Source: Chloroflexota bacterium
GTDB taxonomy: Bacteria > Chloroflexota > Anaerolineae > Aggregatilineales > J027
Direction of reading: 5' to 3'
Assembly: GCA_024434115.1 (NCBI GenBank)
Contig: QMIT01000009.1
Span: forward strand, 214,165-278,164
Length of the DNA: 64,000 nucleotides
The position numbers were made by a program, and so were the translations under genes. The notes beneath the pieces were generated by a model. The model ran no database searches and was not told the DNA's origin. It saw only the letters and a list, made by a program, of their open reading frames with translations. Below, piece after piece: positions 49,504 through 58,812 of the stretch; positions within the stretch are counted from its first letter, which is position 1, and each line of letters opens with the position of its first letter.

Positions 49504-50836
49504 TAAAGCCCTCGTGGTGGGATTTTTCGTCTTACTAATGGGCTATGTGCTAGTCGGTTATACCCGTGTGCCGTTTCATGGCGATGAAGCCGATCATCTT
49601 TTTAAAAGCCGCGATTTTATAACGTATTTTGTCGAAGGTGACCCCAATGCGCTGCGTGTGAAACCACCTGTTGCGATTGATTCCGAAGAACATATCCGTT
49701 TGCTGACAGGCACAACCACCGCTTATTTGACGGGGTATGCGTTATGGTCGGCGGGGGTGGAAAAATGGGAATGGCCTGCGCCGTGGTACTATGGTTTGGA
49801 TTATGCGTGGAATGCTGAAAATGGGCGGCGTCCAGAGGAATTTAAGCTGTATCGGGCACGCTTGGTCACGACGCTATTGACGATGCTGAGTATCCCATTG
49901 GCAGCGAACATCGCTTATCGAATGGGAAAATTCGATCAACGACGACCCTATCTTGCCAGTCTTGTCGCCGGGTTTTTAGTTGCTACCCATCCAGTTTGGC
50001 TACTCAATGGACGGCGCGTGATGCAAGAGGCGGCATTGGGAACATTTTCCTTGATGGTGGTGTGGATGGCGTTATTGGTGATGCAAAAACCCACCCCAGC
50101 GCGATGGCTGGGGCTATCAATCGCAGCGGGTTTGTGCCTAGCCTCCAAACCGACAGGCGTCATTACAGTGGGGTCGGTGATGGGGGCATGGGTCATTTTG
50201 CAGTTGGGCCAACATCTTTTTCATACCTCCGGTGAGATTCAGGGGGTATCGCAATCCCAAATTCACTCATTTGCCCGATGGTTGGGGGTAGTAATTGGCG
50301 CGACGGGGGTGTATATCCTATTGACACCTGCCATCTGGGATGCGCCACTTGACCGGATGCGATTGGCGGGTGAACTGCGTCTCCAAGTATTGCGGGGGCA
50401 GACGAAAGCCAGTGCCGATGCCTACGATTCGCATTGGTCGCAGGGGGTCGTGTTGATTCAGCAACCCTTTCTGACCGATTTGCAATATTATGAGAGTCCG
50501 GCATTTGAGCAGGTACTAGATGATGAAATTACTCGCTATGAGCAGGCCCGCCTAGACGGTTGGCAGATGAACCATCCTGTCGGAATAATTTGGACGGGGG
50601 TGGCGGCGATTGGGCTTGCTGCTTTGCTCCAACGTTCGAGGCATCCCAGCGCGTTTGTAGGATTGATTTGGTCAATCGGCACAGCGGTGGCATTAGGCAT
50701 TAGTGTGCCGTTGGCGTGGCAGCGCTATTATCTCTTGTGGTCGCTGATTTGCTGTATTCTGGCGGGTATTGGCCTACAGACGATTTTTACCCTGCTGACA
50801 AACCGAAATTTTCGGACGAGTGAATCACATGGCTGA
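49490..50836 (+). CDS. GT39-like membrane protein, operon gene 2
   Basis: The 448-residue protein is a paralog of gene 1. Matching pieces are PFHGDEADHLFKSRDFI, VWLLNGRRVMQEAALG, AGLCLASKPTGVITVG and SVPLAWQRYYLLWSL. It has about ten membrane helices. The loop after helix 1 carries the acidic GDE motif as in gene 1, with the sequence EHIRLLTGTTTAYLTGYALW next. It overlaps gene 1 by 14 bases and gene 3 by eight, indicating tight translational coupling. Confidence 0.82.
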   Translation: MIWRNKALVVGFFVLLMGYVLVGYTRVPFHGDEADHLFKSRDFITYFVEGDPNALRVKPPVAIDSEEHIRLLTGTTTAYLTGYALWSAGVEKWEWPAPWYYGLDYAWNAENGRRPEEFKLYRARLVTTLLTMLSIPLAANIAYRMGKFDQRRPYLASLVAGFLVATHPVWLLNGRRVMQEAALGTFSLMVVWMALLVMQKPTPARWLGLSIAAGLCLASKPTGVITVGSVMGAWVILQLGQHLFHTSGEIQGVSQSQIHSFARWLGVVIGATGVYILLTPAIWDAPLDRMRLAGELRLQVLRGQTKASADAYDSHWSQGVVLIQQPFLTDLQYYESPAFEQVLDDEITRYEQARLDGWQMNHPVGIIWTGVAAIGLAALLQRSRHPSAFVGLIWSIGTAVALGISVPLAWQRYYLLWSLICCILAGIGLQTIFTLLTNRNFRTSESHG

Positions 50837-53384
50837 TTGGTTAGAACCGTTTTTATCTGTCCTCACATGGCTGATCTGGTTTTTTGCCGGGGTCGGCATT
50901 CCTTGGGCCTATGGACTGCTCCCGCGTCGAGATTGGCGTGATTGGACAACTGTCGTTGGGCTTGGGCTGGCGCTTGGTCCCTTATTCGGCACGACATGGC
51001 TGTTTTTGCTCGGCACATTTGGCGAATTGACCTTTGGGGCAGCAATCTTTGGGACAGTGGTGATTGCCGGGGTGGGCGTGGCGATGGCATGGCGACGGCG
51101 CGATGAGTTGCCCCCGCTTGAAAATGAGGCCGATGTGCAAAGCGATGGCCTGTTACCCCGCCCTGTGATGACCACCCTGCTCGTCATGATGGGTATTGCG
51201 GTTTTGGCGATGACATGGGATACGGCGTTCTGGCCCTTTTTGCGCTATGACACCCTTTGGACATTCGGCTATAACACCAAGATATTTATGCAAGAAGGCC
51301 GCATCCCCAATTGGATAGATTATTATCCCCAACTAGTGCCTCTGACCTTCACGTTTGGCGATTTGGCATGGGGTAGCCACAATGACCATGCCGCACGTGC
51401 AGCCGTCCCGCTATTTTTTATCAGCAGTGGATTCGCGGCCTATTTGGTGGGTTGGCGGATCTATGGACGGTGTTCGGTAGGATTATTGACAGCGGCACTA
51501 TGGATTTTGCTGCCTTCCTCTCTGGCGTGGTCAAGTTCTGGCGACCTTGAACATCCAATGGCAATTTATTTCACGCTGGCGGCGGTATTTTTTACATTGG
51601 CGTGGCGGGCCGAAATGCGCTCCTCGGCAGACCGTTATGCCGCGATTGCTGGTTTGATGTTGGCGGGCGCGATGTGGACAAAACCGACCTCTGGCGCGTT
51701 TGTGTTGGGGGTAGGCCTAGTGATGGCAGTAGCCACATCAGCGGCCTATTTACAAGATCGGCGGCGCTGGTTTGCTAACAAATTTCGGATTGTTGTCATC
51801 ACTGGAATTCTTTCGGCTCCTATCGGCGGCATGTGGTATATCCGAAATGTACTGTATGGACATGATTGGACGATTTTGCCTGCCCACTATTGGCGCGAAT
51901 TGGCCCAACGTTCAGGGATGCAACTGGTTTGGCTGTATGGATTGGCGGTGCTGCTGGCGATCATTGTAATTATTGAGAATTTGCGGAAGGGGCGCGACCC
52001 CGAAACGATTTTGCCGCCCATGCTCTCCATCACCCTGTTAAGTTTGGCTGTGCTGCCGACAGCCTTGAGCATTCCTGACGGTGGATGGACACAAGCGACG
52101 GCGTGGGACTGGATCAATGGTTTCCGTGAGCCGATGCGCCGCCTAAATACGACGGAGACTGTGCTGCTGTTCTCAGGTATTGTCGTCTGGCTGTGGAGCA
52201 TCCGTGATTTTTGGCGAGAACAGCCGCCGATGGTGCGCCAGGGGTGGCTGCTGACATGGGGACTAGGCTTGCCATTCTTCTTAGTCTATTTTTGGTCGTA
52301 CAGCTATCATTATCGCTTGGCATTGACCGTATTGCCATTGATTCTTGCCCCTATTGCTTATTTGGTGTCCGGCTGGGTGATGCCCCTGATGAGCCAAAAC
52401 CGTTTACGCCAGACGGCCCTTATCGTGGTTATCATTTTCCTTGCTATCCCGGCCTCCATCGCTGCGACTTATCACACCGCCCTGAATACCTTTAATGATA
52501 CCGGAGTGGATACTGACCGCGAGAAATACGCGTATGCCAACCCCGCCTTGATGCAGGTCGTCGGATTTCTGGAAAATTATGCCGAGATTAATCAGGTTGA
52601 CCGCCTGCGTGTCATGGCCCCCGGTGAAAACCGCCTGCATTTTTATTTTCCAGAGTGGGACATCAACTATCGGGATATTCCCACCGACATTGAAGATTTA
52701 GCTAACTACGATTTATATGTAGCGGTGTTTGATGATGGGCTGTGGCGCGATTTTGACCTTATCCCCAATCAGGTGTGGGCATGGAAGCACATGGCGTGGG
52801 CCTATCCTCTACCACCGACGGGCCAACCTGCTACCGATGGGCCGAATGGGACGGCATGGCGGAAAGTGTTTACCCCGGTGACTTTTGTGGTGGATGATGG
52901 CAACAATCGCTATGAGGTCTTTAAGATTGATACGGGGGCGGTTTATCAACCCGTCAGCCCCGAAAACCCACTGGATGATGCCATATTTGACGGCACGATG
53001 CAGTTGCTTGGCTTCGATCTGCCCTCGACCACGCTGACACGCGGCGAACCTTTTACACTGAAATTGTATTGGCAGGGAACAGAAAATGCTCCACCGCACG
53101 GGGATTACAGCGTATATGTACATCTGCTCGATCCCGCTACAGGTGAAATCTTGTCGCAGCGGGACGGCGGATTAATGGGTGGGTTGTTCCCAACGCGCCT
53201 ACTGACTCCCGGTTTTGTGTTGCAGGATTTACGCGAATGGACGATTGCCCCCGATGTACGACCCGGCCCAGCGATCTTGCGGGTGGGAATTTATATGCCC
53301 GATGGTCCGCGTCTGCCAGCTTCATTCAATGGCGAACCCTCTGGCGACGGGGTGGTGATTGAGTCGGAAATTGTGATTGAGTGA
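50829..53384 (+). CDS. Large membrane protein with C-terminal beta-sandwich, operon gene 3
   Basis: The 851-residue protein has a membrane region of about 12 helices (1-560). Its acidic loop carries RYDTLWTFGYNTKIFMQ, and the cytoplasmic GAMWTKPTSGAFVLGVG corresponds to the TAKHST piece of gene 1. Residues 570-851 are extracytoplasmic. They include a helical region, then a beta-sandwich with LLGFDLPSTTLTRGEPFTL and GDYSVYVHLLDPATGEIL that recurs in Chloroflexota membrane glycosyltransferase-like proteins. Start ATG 50829 overlaps gene 2's TGA; a GTG at 50820 is also open. Function: probable sugar transfer (inference). Confidence 0.75.
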   Translation: MADWLEPFLSVLTWLIWFFAGVGIPWAYGLLPRRDWRDWTTVVGLGLALGPLFGTTWLFLLGTFGELTFGAAIFGTVVIAGVGVAMAWRRRDELPPLENEADVQSDGLLPRPVMTTLLVMMGIAVLAMTWDTAFWPFLRYDTLWTFGYNTKIFMQEGRIPNWIDYYPQLVPLTFTFGDLAWGSHNDHAARAAVPLFFISSGFAAYLVGWRIYGRCSVGLLTAALWILLPSSLAWSSSGDLEHPMAIYFTLAAVFFTLAWRAEMRSSADRYAAIAGLMLAGAMWTKPTSGAFVLGVGLVMAVATSAAYLQDRRRWFANKFRIVVITGILSAPIGGMWYIRNVLYGHDWTILPAHYWRELAQRSGMQLVWLYGLAVLLAIIVIIENLRKGRDPETILPPMLSITLLSLAVLPTALSIPDGGWTQATAWDWINGFREPMRRLNTTETVLLFSGIVVWLWSIRDFWREQPPMVRQGWLLTWGLGLPFFLVYFWSYSYHYRLALTVLPLILAPIAYLVSGWVMPLMSQNRLRQTALIVVIIFLAIPASIAATYHTALNTFNDTGVDTDREKYAYANPALMQVVGFLENYAEINQVDRLRVMAPGENRLHFYFPEWDINYRDIPTDIEDLANYDLYVAVFDDGLWRDFDLIPNQVWAWKHMAWAYPLPPTGQPATDGPNGTAWRKVFTPVTFVVDDGNNRYEVFKIDTGAVYQPVSPENPLDDAIFDGTMQLLGFDLPSTTLTRGEPFTLKLYWQGTENAPPHGDYSVYVHLLDPATGEILSQRDGGLMGGLFPTRLLTPGFVLQDLREWTIAPDVRPGPAILRVGIYMPDGPRLPASFNGEPSGDGVVIESEIVIE

Positions 53385-53392
53385 TCGAGCTA

Positions 53393-54448
53393 TTATTGGC
53401 TTTCCATGAGTTGGTCAATTGTTGTGACCATTAGGGTATAGTTACCACTGGGGCCATCCTGCTGACTATAAATAACCAGTGAAAAACCACCCTCAACCAG
53501 TGCTGTATATTGCAGAGCACGACCTGTCAATGGGCCGACTGTAAAACCCATTCCCATTAACTCACGGGCCACCATGCCGCCGCTGTTCCAAAGCTCAATA
53601 GCAAAAACGTCGGGGTTGCCATTGGTAGTAAAACTCACGATTGCCACGATTTCATCCCGCCGTCGGGCATAAAATCGGAATTCATGGGCTTCGTTGTGGT
53701 TCAATACCCCAATATTGGTACTGCCATACTCGATATTGCGGCGTTTGATGATGGGCAGGCGGTCTTGTTCAGGAGTATCTTCGGAAGCAGGGCCACCCCG
53801 CAAAACATTGACATACCCCAATGGCTTAGGCTCACCAAGTACCCGCCGTTCAAAATCATCAAACAAATCCCCACCTGTAAAATTGTCGAGCAGGAGCAGC
53901 GAGGTAAACATCATAGCTACCATGCCGATTGCTGACAGCAGCACATAGGGCCAGCGGATACGACGTTTTTTCTTGGGTGGAATAATTGGAGCATGGCGTT
54001 CGGGTAGGGGGCCAGTCTGTTTGAGTTGAGCATCAAGCGCTTGGGCCATCTTCTGCGCCGGAGCATGGTCAGGTTTGATTTGCAACACTCGTCCCAAGGC
54101 AGCCCGTTTACGCTGTGGGGTTTCGGCAATGAAGACCGATAGCCACCATGCGTCTATATTGTCTGGGTCAACCTTTAAAATATCTTCTAAGATAGGCCGT
54201 GCTTCTTCATTCGCCCCTGCTTTGACATATTGATAGGCGATTTGGAGGCGGTGCTGGTTGTAATAAATCCTTTGAGCAGTTTTCTGGGCCTCACCGCGAA
54301 GTTCGGGGTCTTTGACAAAAACGTCGGCCAACGCGGGTAAGGCAGCCGGATCGCCAAAGGCTTCAATTGAATGAATGGCCTCGCGGCGTGTCGCGGGGTT
54401 GGCATCGGTCAGGCGGCTTACCCAAATAGATATTCTGGAATAGCTCAT
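53393..54448 (-). CDS. HEAT/TPR protein with membrane anchor
   Basis: The 351-residue protein has a HEAT-like N-terminus (about 5-65: TRREAIHSIEAFGDPAALPAL), a TPR-like region (70-150: ARPILEDILKVDPDNIDAWW, ALGRVLQIKPDHAPAQKMA) and a basic KKKRRIRW stop-transfer. One membrane helix follows (about 172-192), then an extracytoplasmic C-terminal domain (VGPLTGRALQYTALVEGGFSL). It converges on the glycosyltransferase operon. It lies five bases after the 163-residue HEAT gene upstream, so the two share a transcript. Function unknown, probably a scaffold. Confidence 0.78.
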   Translation of the reverse strand: MSYSRISIWVSRLTDANPATRREAIHSIEAFGDPAALPALADVFVKDPELRGEAQKTAQRIYYNQHRLQIAYQYVKAGANEEARPILEDILKVDPDNIDAWWLSVFIAETPQRKRAALGRVLQIKPDHAPAQKMAQALDAQLKQTGPLPERHAPIIPPKKKRRIRWPYVLLSAIGMVAMMFTSLLLLDNFTGGDLFDDFERRVLGEPKPLGYVNVLRGGPASEDTPEQDRLPIIKRRNIEYGSTNIGVLNHNEAHEFRFYARRRDEIVAIVSFTTNGNPDVFAIELWNSGGMVARELMGMGFTVGPLTGRALQYTALVEGGFSLVIYSQQDGPSGNYTLMVTTIDQLMESQ

Positions 54449-54453
54449 CGTGG

Positions 54454-54945
54454 TTACGCTTCTGTTTTTAGCTGCACCAACAGCCGGAAATCGTCCGATA
54501 AGCCTACCTCTAACAGTTCAAGCGGGTCAGTGCCGCTTGCTAGGCGTTTGACCGACGCTGTTTCATACCGAAAATGGTCAGACAGGGTGTCTAGCTGTTG
54601 CCATTCACTTTTGAGCATTTCCAATTGATTCTGTAAATCTTTATCTGAGCCTGCTTGCCCTGCCAGATTCTCGACCAAGCGTTCCTCATGTACACGCGAG
54701 GGTCGCCATTTAAAGTGTTGTTGCAGTGCTGTTTCGGTGGTATAGCCGCTATGAACGGCTGACCAGATGACCTTACCCGCCCATTGTGCAGTTTGCCGAA
54801 CCTGCTCGTCAGGATCGGTTTTATAGAGTTCAGCTACTATTTTTAATGCACGGGTTTCTTCGAGCATTGCCAATATTTGTAAGGCTTTAATGCGGATTGT
54901 GGGGTCAACATGATGGAGGTCATGAATAAGTTTAGGCAATAGCAT
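54454..54945 (-). CDS. HEAT-repeat protein
   Basis: The 163-residue soluble protein has two HEAT-like helical hairpins in residues 1-65 (DPTIRIKALQILAMLEETRA, DPDEQVRQTAQWAGKVIW), then a charged region and a C-terminal helix (LLEVGLSDDFRLLVQLKTEA). No signal peptide. It shares its start-of-repeat pattern with the N-terminus of the next gene, so the two probably arose by duplication of one repeat. AGGTAGGGTT lies just ahead of the ATG. Function unknown. Confidence 0.78.
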   Translation of the reverse strand: MLLPKLIHDLHHVDPTIRIKALQILAMLEETRALKIVAELYKTDPDEQVRQTAQWAGKVIWSAVHSGYTTETALQQHFKWRPSRVHEERLVENLAGQAGSDKDLQNQLEMLKSEWQQLDTLSDHFRYETASVKRLASGTDPLELLEVGLSDDFRLLVQLKTEA

Positions 54946-55129
54946 AAAACCCTACCTTAATTCTTGTGTTAACGCAACGTTCATTTATTTCTAACAAAAG
55001 GTGCTTGACTTTGCTTGTGAAACTTGAAACAATTTTAACAACAGTGCGTAAAAAATTAACTGCTTCTTACGAGGAATTTGCAACGAAAATTAGCTCGCCG
55101 TACCTAATGGCGAAGGGAACACTACGAAA

Positions 55130-55396
55130 ATGACCATGTTTGAGAAAGAAATCAAATTGCTGGTGATGGCTGCTTTGCGGGATAATCCTGATACTTGTAC
55201 CCAACCCATTCGGGTGCAGGTACGTGGACGCAATGTCATGTTATCGGGCTTGGTTGCCAATGAGAACGTGATTTTGGAAGCCATTATTAGCGTCGAATCC
55301 GTATCTGAATTCCTCAATGTCTACAGCCGTTTGATGGTGCGTGAGGCTGAGGCTATCCCTGCCTATCGCAACGTGGCTGCCACCGCTGCCGTTTAG
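55130..55396 (+). CDS. BON-like domain protein
   Basis: The 88-residue protein has a BON-like core at residues 25-70: IRVQVRGRNVMLSGLVANEN and VILEAIISVESVSEFLNVYS, which fit the alpha/beta pattern of the BON phospholipid or ligand-binding family. There is no signal peptide, which is unusual since many BON proteins are periplasmic. AAGGGA lies about 12 bases before ATG 55130; ATG 55136 is an alternative. The gene stands alone in front of a terminator. Confidence 0.7.
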   Translation: MTMFEKEIKLLVMAALRDNPDTCTQPIRVQVRGRNVMLSGLVANENVILEAIISVESVSEFLNVYSRLMVREAEAIPAYRNVAATAAV

Positions 55397-55422
55397 TTTT
55401 ACAAACTTTGAAGTAACCAAGC

Positions 55423-55452
55423 GGGCAGGCATCAAACACCTGCCCTTTTTTG
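55423..55452 (+). terminator. Terminator of the BON gene
   Basis: GGGCAGG (55423-55429), CCTGCCC (55439-55445) and six T. Same stem core as 61535. Confidence 0.88.
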
Positions 55453-55455
55453 TTC

Positions 55456-56736
55456 CTACAGCTTTTTTAAAGCCGCTTCCAACCGATCAATTTCCGCGTG
55501 GGTGTTGTAATGTGCCAGCCCAACGCGCACCATACCCCCGCTCGATTGTTTATTTAGGCGTTCCATGATCGCCAGCGCATAATAATTGCCATCCCACACA
55601 TAAATGTTGTGTTGGGCAAGGTGGGTAGCAATTTCAAGTGGGGAATATCCCCGCCTCGTAAAGACGACGGTAGGCACTCGTTCATGATAATGGGCAGGGT
55701 CGGTAATCCCCGCAATCTCTATCCCCTGTAGCGATTTCAACATCTCAATCAAATGGGTCACCAATTCACGCTCATAGGCCGCGAGGGAGGACATGCCTGT
55801 TTTAAAATCCAAGCGCCGTCCGGTGAAGTTTCGGAAATGTTGGGCCTCAGAACCGCCATATAACCTGCCGATTTCCGCCAAATATTCCAGCGCTGCCTTG
55901 GTCCCCGCGATGGTTTCAAAGCTGGGCGTGCCAGTCTCCCAACGATAGGGCGTCACATTTTTCGATGGACGAACTTTGTAGGCAGGCAGGCGCTCTAATA
56001 AATCAGATTTGCCCCATAAAATCCCAATATGTGGCCCAAAAAATTTGTAGGCGCTGCACAGCAAAAAATCACAGCCAATCGCCTGTACATCAATCGAAAT
56101 ATGGGGGGCGCTTTGGACGGCATCTACCACATAGTAGGCTCCGGCGGCGTGGGCCATTGCCGCGATTTGCTGCACCGGGTTGATTGTGCCAACTGCATTA
56201 CTGGCATGGACGGTAGCCACGACTTTGGTGCGGTCAGTCAAGGCCGCTTCGAAGCTGTCCATATCGAGTGTACAGTCCTCGGTGTGAATATCCACCCAGC
56301 GCACCACGAGGTCATAATCTTCGGCAATTCGCAGCCACGGCGAGATATTGGCATCGTGATCCATCATCGTCAGCACAATTTCATCGCCCGTTTGAAGGGT
56401 CTTGCCGATGGCTCGTGACAACGCAAATGACAGGGTAGTCATGTTTGGGCCGAATACGATTTCATGATAATCCGGGGCATTTAGAAAATCGGCAGCAATC
56501 TGACGGGCGGCCTCGACCATCGCATCGTTGCGCTGGCTGGTAGCAAACGCCCCACCCGAATTGGCGTTCATGGTGGTGTAGTAGTTGCTGACCTCATCTA
56601 TTACTCGTTGCGAGACCTGTGTCCCGGCTGGATTATCAAAGTGAACGGGCAGGCCACCGGCATTAACGGGACGATTGAGGGCGGGAAATTGGGAACGCAG
56701 AGATTCAATATTTGGTGGGTTAAGTGGTAATGACAT
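55456..56736 (-). CDS. Class V aminotransferase (cysteine-desulfurase-like)
   Basis: The 426-residue protein is a PLP fold I enzyme. The Schiff-base Lys is in CSAYKFFGPHIGIL. A His that stacks on PLP is in MMDHDANISPW, and the phosphate/His region reads VDAVQSAPHI. It resembles the CsdA/SufS-like and selenocysteine-lyase-like clade, also seen in cysteine desulfurase-like proteins of unknown substrate; no Cys-loop of SufS is obvious. Start ATG 56736 has AGGAA at eight bases; the frame opens at 56802. It faces the lipoprotein gene divergently. Confidence 0.88.
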   Translation of the reverse strand: MSLPLNPPNIESLRSQFPALNRPVNAGGLPVHFDNPAGTQVSQRVIDEVSNYYTTMNANSGGAFATSQRNDAMVEAARQIAADFLNAPDYHEIVFGPNMTTLSFALSRAIGKTLQTGDEIVLTMMDHDANISPWLRIAEDYDLVVRWVDIHTEDCTLDMDSFEAALTDRTKVVATVHASNAVGTINPVQQIAAMAHAAGAYYVVDAVQSAPHISIDVQAIGCDFLLCSAYKFFGPHIGILWGKSDLLERLPAYKVRPSKNVTPYRWETGTPSFETIAGTKAALEYLAEIGRLYGGSEAQHFRNFTGRRLDFKTGMSSLAAYERELVTHLIEMLKSLQGIEIAGITDPAHYHERVPTVVFTRRGYSPLEIATHLAQHNIYVWDGNYYALAIMERLNKQSSGGMVRVGLAHYNTHAEIDRLEAALKKL

Positions 56737-56885
56737 CCAGACTATTCCTATGGGTTGAACTTCACCAATAAGCAGTGAGTGATAAAGGTAAGGGTAAAAC
56801 ATCCCTCAAATTCGAACTGGTTTTTGCTGGTTGTGCGTAATAGTATCTTAGCTTGTTGGTTGATGCGAATGAGAAGAGAGTGTTT

Positions 56886-58289
56886 ATGAAACGCCAGATT
56901 CTTAAGATGGATTTGAAATTTTCCAAATGGACTTGGCTGATATTGTTGCTGACAGCCACTTTGCTGCTGGGGGCATGTGGAGACGAAGAAGAACCCAGCG
57001 TACAATCCGCGTCGAGTAATCGGCCTACTGCGACGACCTCCGACAGCCAAACCGCTGGGAATGATGAGACAGGGAGTGCGGATTCACCACTCGCCCAACT
57101 CCCTGAACCTATAGATGGGCAGGTCAGCTTACCTGTGATTGACAGTATCTCAGGTGGCCTATTGTTTACACAGGGTTATTATGGGACGGCGGGAACTCAG
57201 CTTTCGACCCTCTATTTTATGCGTTTTGGTGAGACTGAAGCGCATATGATTGCTGAAGGGGTCAACCCAACCACCGTTTCAGTTTCACCGGATTACAAAA
57301 AGGTATTCTATTCCACCTCCGGGGTGCGTAATCGGCGTGTATTTGTGGCTGACTTGACGACTCTTGAAGCAACGGATTTAGGACGGATGCAGGGGGTTGT
57401 CGCCAATATAGTCGGTTGGACACCCGATTCGGTGCTCTATGCGGAGATTCAGATTCGTGGGGATGGCCCCGTCGCGGATTTCTTTCTCGCCAAACAAGAT
57501 GGTTCGGGTGTAGTGGATGTGTCACCTGAAGGTGTTATGAGCGGGGTGCTGGCGGATGGCACACTACTGTTGAACGCTGTGTCCGAAGATCAAACTGCGC
57601 TAACATTGAACCGATATGATCCGGCAACTGAGACGAGCACAGAAATCGGCACGGTTGCGCTGGATAACGAAAATTTTGGAGCAACGATCCTCGCCATTAT
57701 CGACACGCTCCAAACACAGGGACTTGACCTGAGCGATACCTTTTTCACCAATGGCTCTGTCCGTTCGGGTGATGATATTCTGCTGACTCAACTGGCGAGT
57801 CCAGCCCCCGGTGGGGTGGCTTTGTGTGGATTGTGGGAGATAAGCAAGGTGGGCATTCCCGAAAGCACACTGGTTTATAGCATCGAAGACGCGACTCTCT
57901 TGAGCCATCTCCGTGTTTTACCAGATGGGTCATTGTTAATGCTGCATTGGTGGCTGGAAGATTGCAATATCAATGAGCTACATAATGAAATTCTGCATGT
58001 CAGCACCGATGGTCAATCGTCCGTGAGCGTGGCTGAAATTGACCCCGGCACTGAAGTCAATTTGTCTTTCCTAGCGGGTTCCAGCGGTCAAAAATACGAT
58101 GTGACCCCTGACGGACGCTATGTTTTATGGATCGGTGGTGGGCTGCGGGCTGGGTATTCGGCGGTCAACGTCACCGATTTGCAGACCGATACTACGGCTA
58201 CCTTGATGCGGCAAATGCAGTCGGGTTCAGCCGATAGCTTTTTGGAAAACCAGATTTTTTCCAATGTGTTTTGGATCAACACAGACTAA
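56886..58289 (+). CDS. Lipoprotein, beta-propeller-like
   Basis: The 467-residue lipoprotein has lipobox LLLGACG (acylated Cys near residue 31) and an acidic/Ser/Thr spacer to about 90. The rest is strand-rich with repeating patterns of VSPDYKKVFYSTSGV, VLADGTLLLNAV, VLPDGSLLMLHWWL and TPDGRYVLWIGGG. These are typical of TolB/WD40-like propellers, so a multi-bladed fold is expected. No catalytic residues identified. GAAGAGAG precedes ATG 56886; the frame opens at TTG 56853. Role unknown, extracytoplasmic. Confidence 0.78.
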   Translation: MKRQILKMDLKFSKWTWLILLLTATLLLGACGDEEEPSVQSASSNRPTATTSDSQTAGNDETGSADSPLAQLPEPIDGQVSLPVIDSISGGLLFTQGYYGTAGTQLSTLYFMRFGETEAHMIAEGVNPTTVSVSPDYKKVFYSTSGVRNRRVFVADLTTLEATDLGRMQGVVANIVGWTPDSVLYAEIQIRGDGPVADFFLAKQDGSGVVDVSPEGVMSGVLADGTLLLNAVSEDQTALTLNRYDPATETSTEIGTVALDNENFGATILAIIDTLQTQGLDLSDTFFTNGSVRSGDDILLTQLASPAPGGVALCGLWEISKVGIPESTLVYSIEDATLLSHLRVLPDGSLLMLHWWLEDCNINELHNEILHVSTDGQSSVSVAEIDPGTEVNLSFLAGSSGQKYDVTPDGRYVLWIGGGLRAGYSAVNVTDLQTDTTATLMRQMQSGSADSFLENQIFSNVFWINTD

Positions 58290-58308
58290 ATGATCGTTGG
58301 ATGACTGT

Positions 58309-58336
58309 AACTGATTTGGCGTTTACCGAATCAGTT
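58309..58336. repeat. Inverted repeat between lipoprotein and ridA
   Basis: AACTGATT (58309-58316) and AATCAGTT (58329-58336) around TGGCGTTTACCG. No T-run follows, so it is either a weak terminator or an operator for the RidA-DUF711 pair. Confidence 0.6.
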
Positions 58337-58398
58337 GACGGCGGTTGCATATTCAATGATATGTTTAGATTGATTGTAGGCTACGAAAGGCAAATTTC

Positions 58399-58803
58399 AT
58401 GACGAACCATCGAAATGTGCGACTTTTCGATCCAGCGACCATTCACAAACCGACGGGCTATACGCACATCGCGGAGGTCAATAGTGGTCGGATGGTGTTC
58501 ATTTCAGGACAAGTAGCGCTAGATGTGAATGGCAATATCGTTGGCGTTGGCGATCTTCGCGCACAGGCGGTACAGGTTTTTGAAAACCTCAAAGCCGCGC
58601 TAGAATCAGTGGGGGCAGATTTTTCATCCGTCGTCAAATTTACCTACTATATTGTCGAAAAGAATGCCCTGCCGATTGTGCGTGAGGTGCGGAATCAGTA
58701 CATCAATGTGGATCTGCCGCCAGCCAGCACTGCTGTCTATGTGAGTGAACTGGCCCGCGCCGACTTTTTATTGGAGATTGAGGCCATCGCCGTTATCCCT
58801 TAG
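58399..58803 (+). CDS. RidA family enamine/imine deaminase
   Basis: The 134-residue protein has the YjgF/RidA fold: HIAEVNSGRMVFISGQVALD, LRAQAVQVFENLKAALESVG, VVKFTYYIVEKNALPIV and a VNVDLPPASTAVYV-like stretch. The Arg in VREVRNQYIN-type positions and the Glu near the end (LEIEAIAVIP) are conserved. RidA hydrolyses reactive enamines and imines from PLP enzymes. The final residue order is typical of the larger subgroup. AAAGG precedes the ATG. The DUF711 gene begins nine bases after its stop codon. Confidence 0.92.
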   Translation: MTNHRNVRLFDPATIHKPTGYTHIAEVNSGRMVFISGQVALDVNGNIVGVGDLRAQAVQVFENLKAALESVGADFSSVVKFTYYIVEKNALPIVREVRNQYINVDLPPASTAVYVSELARADFLLEIEAIAVIP

Positions 58804-58812
58804 TTGAGGATT

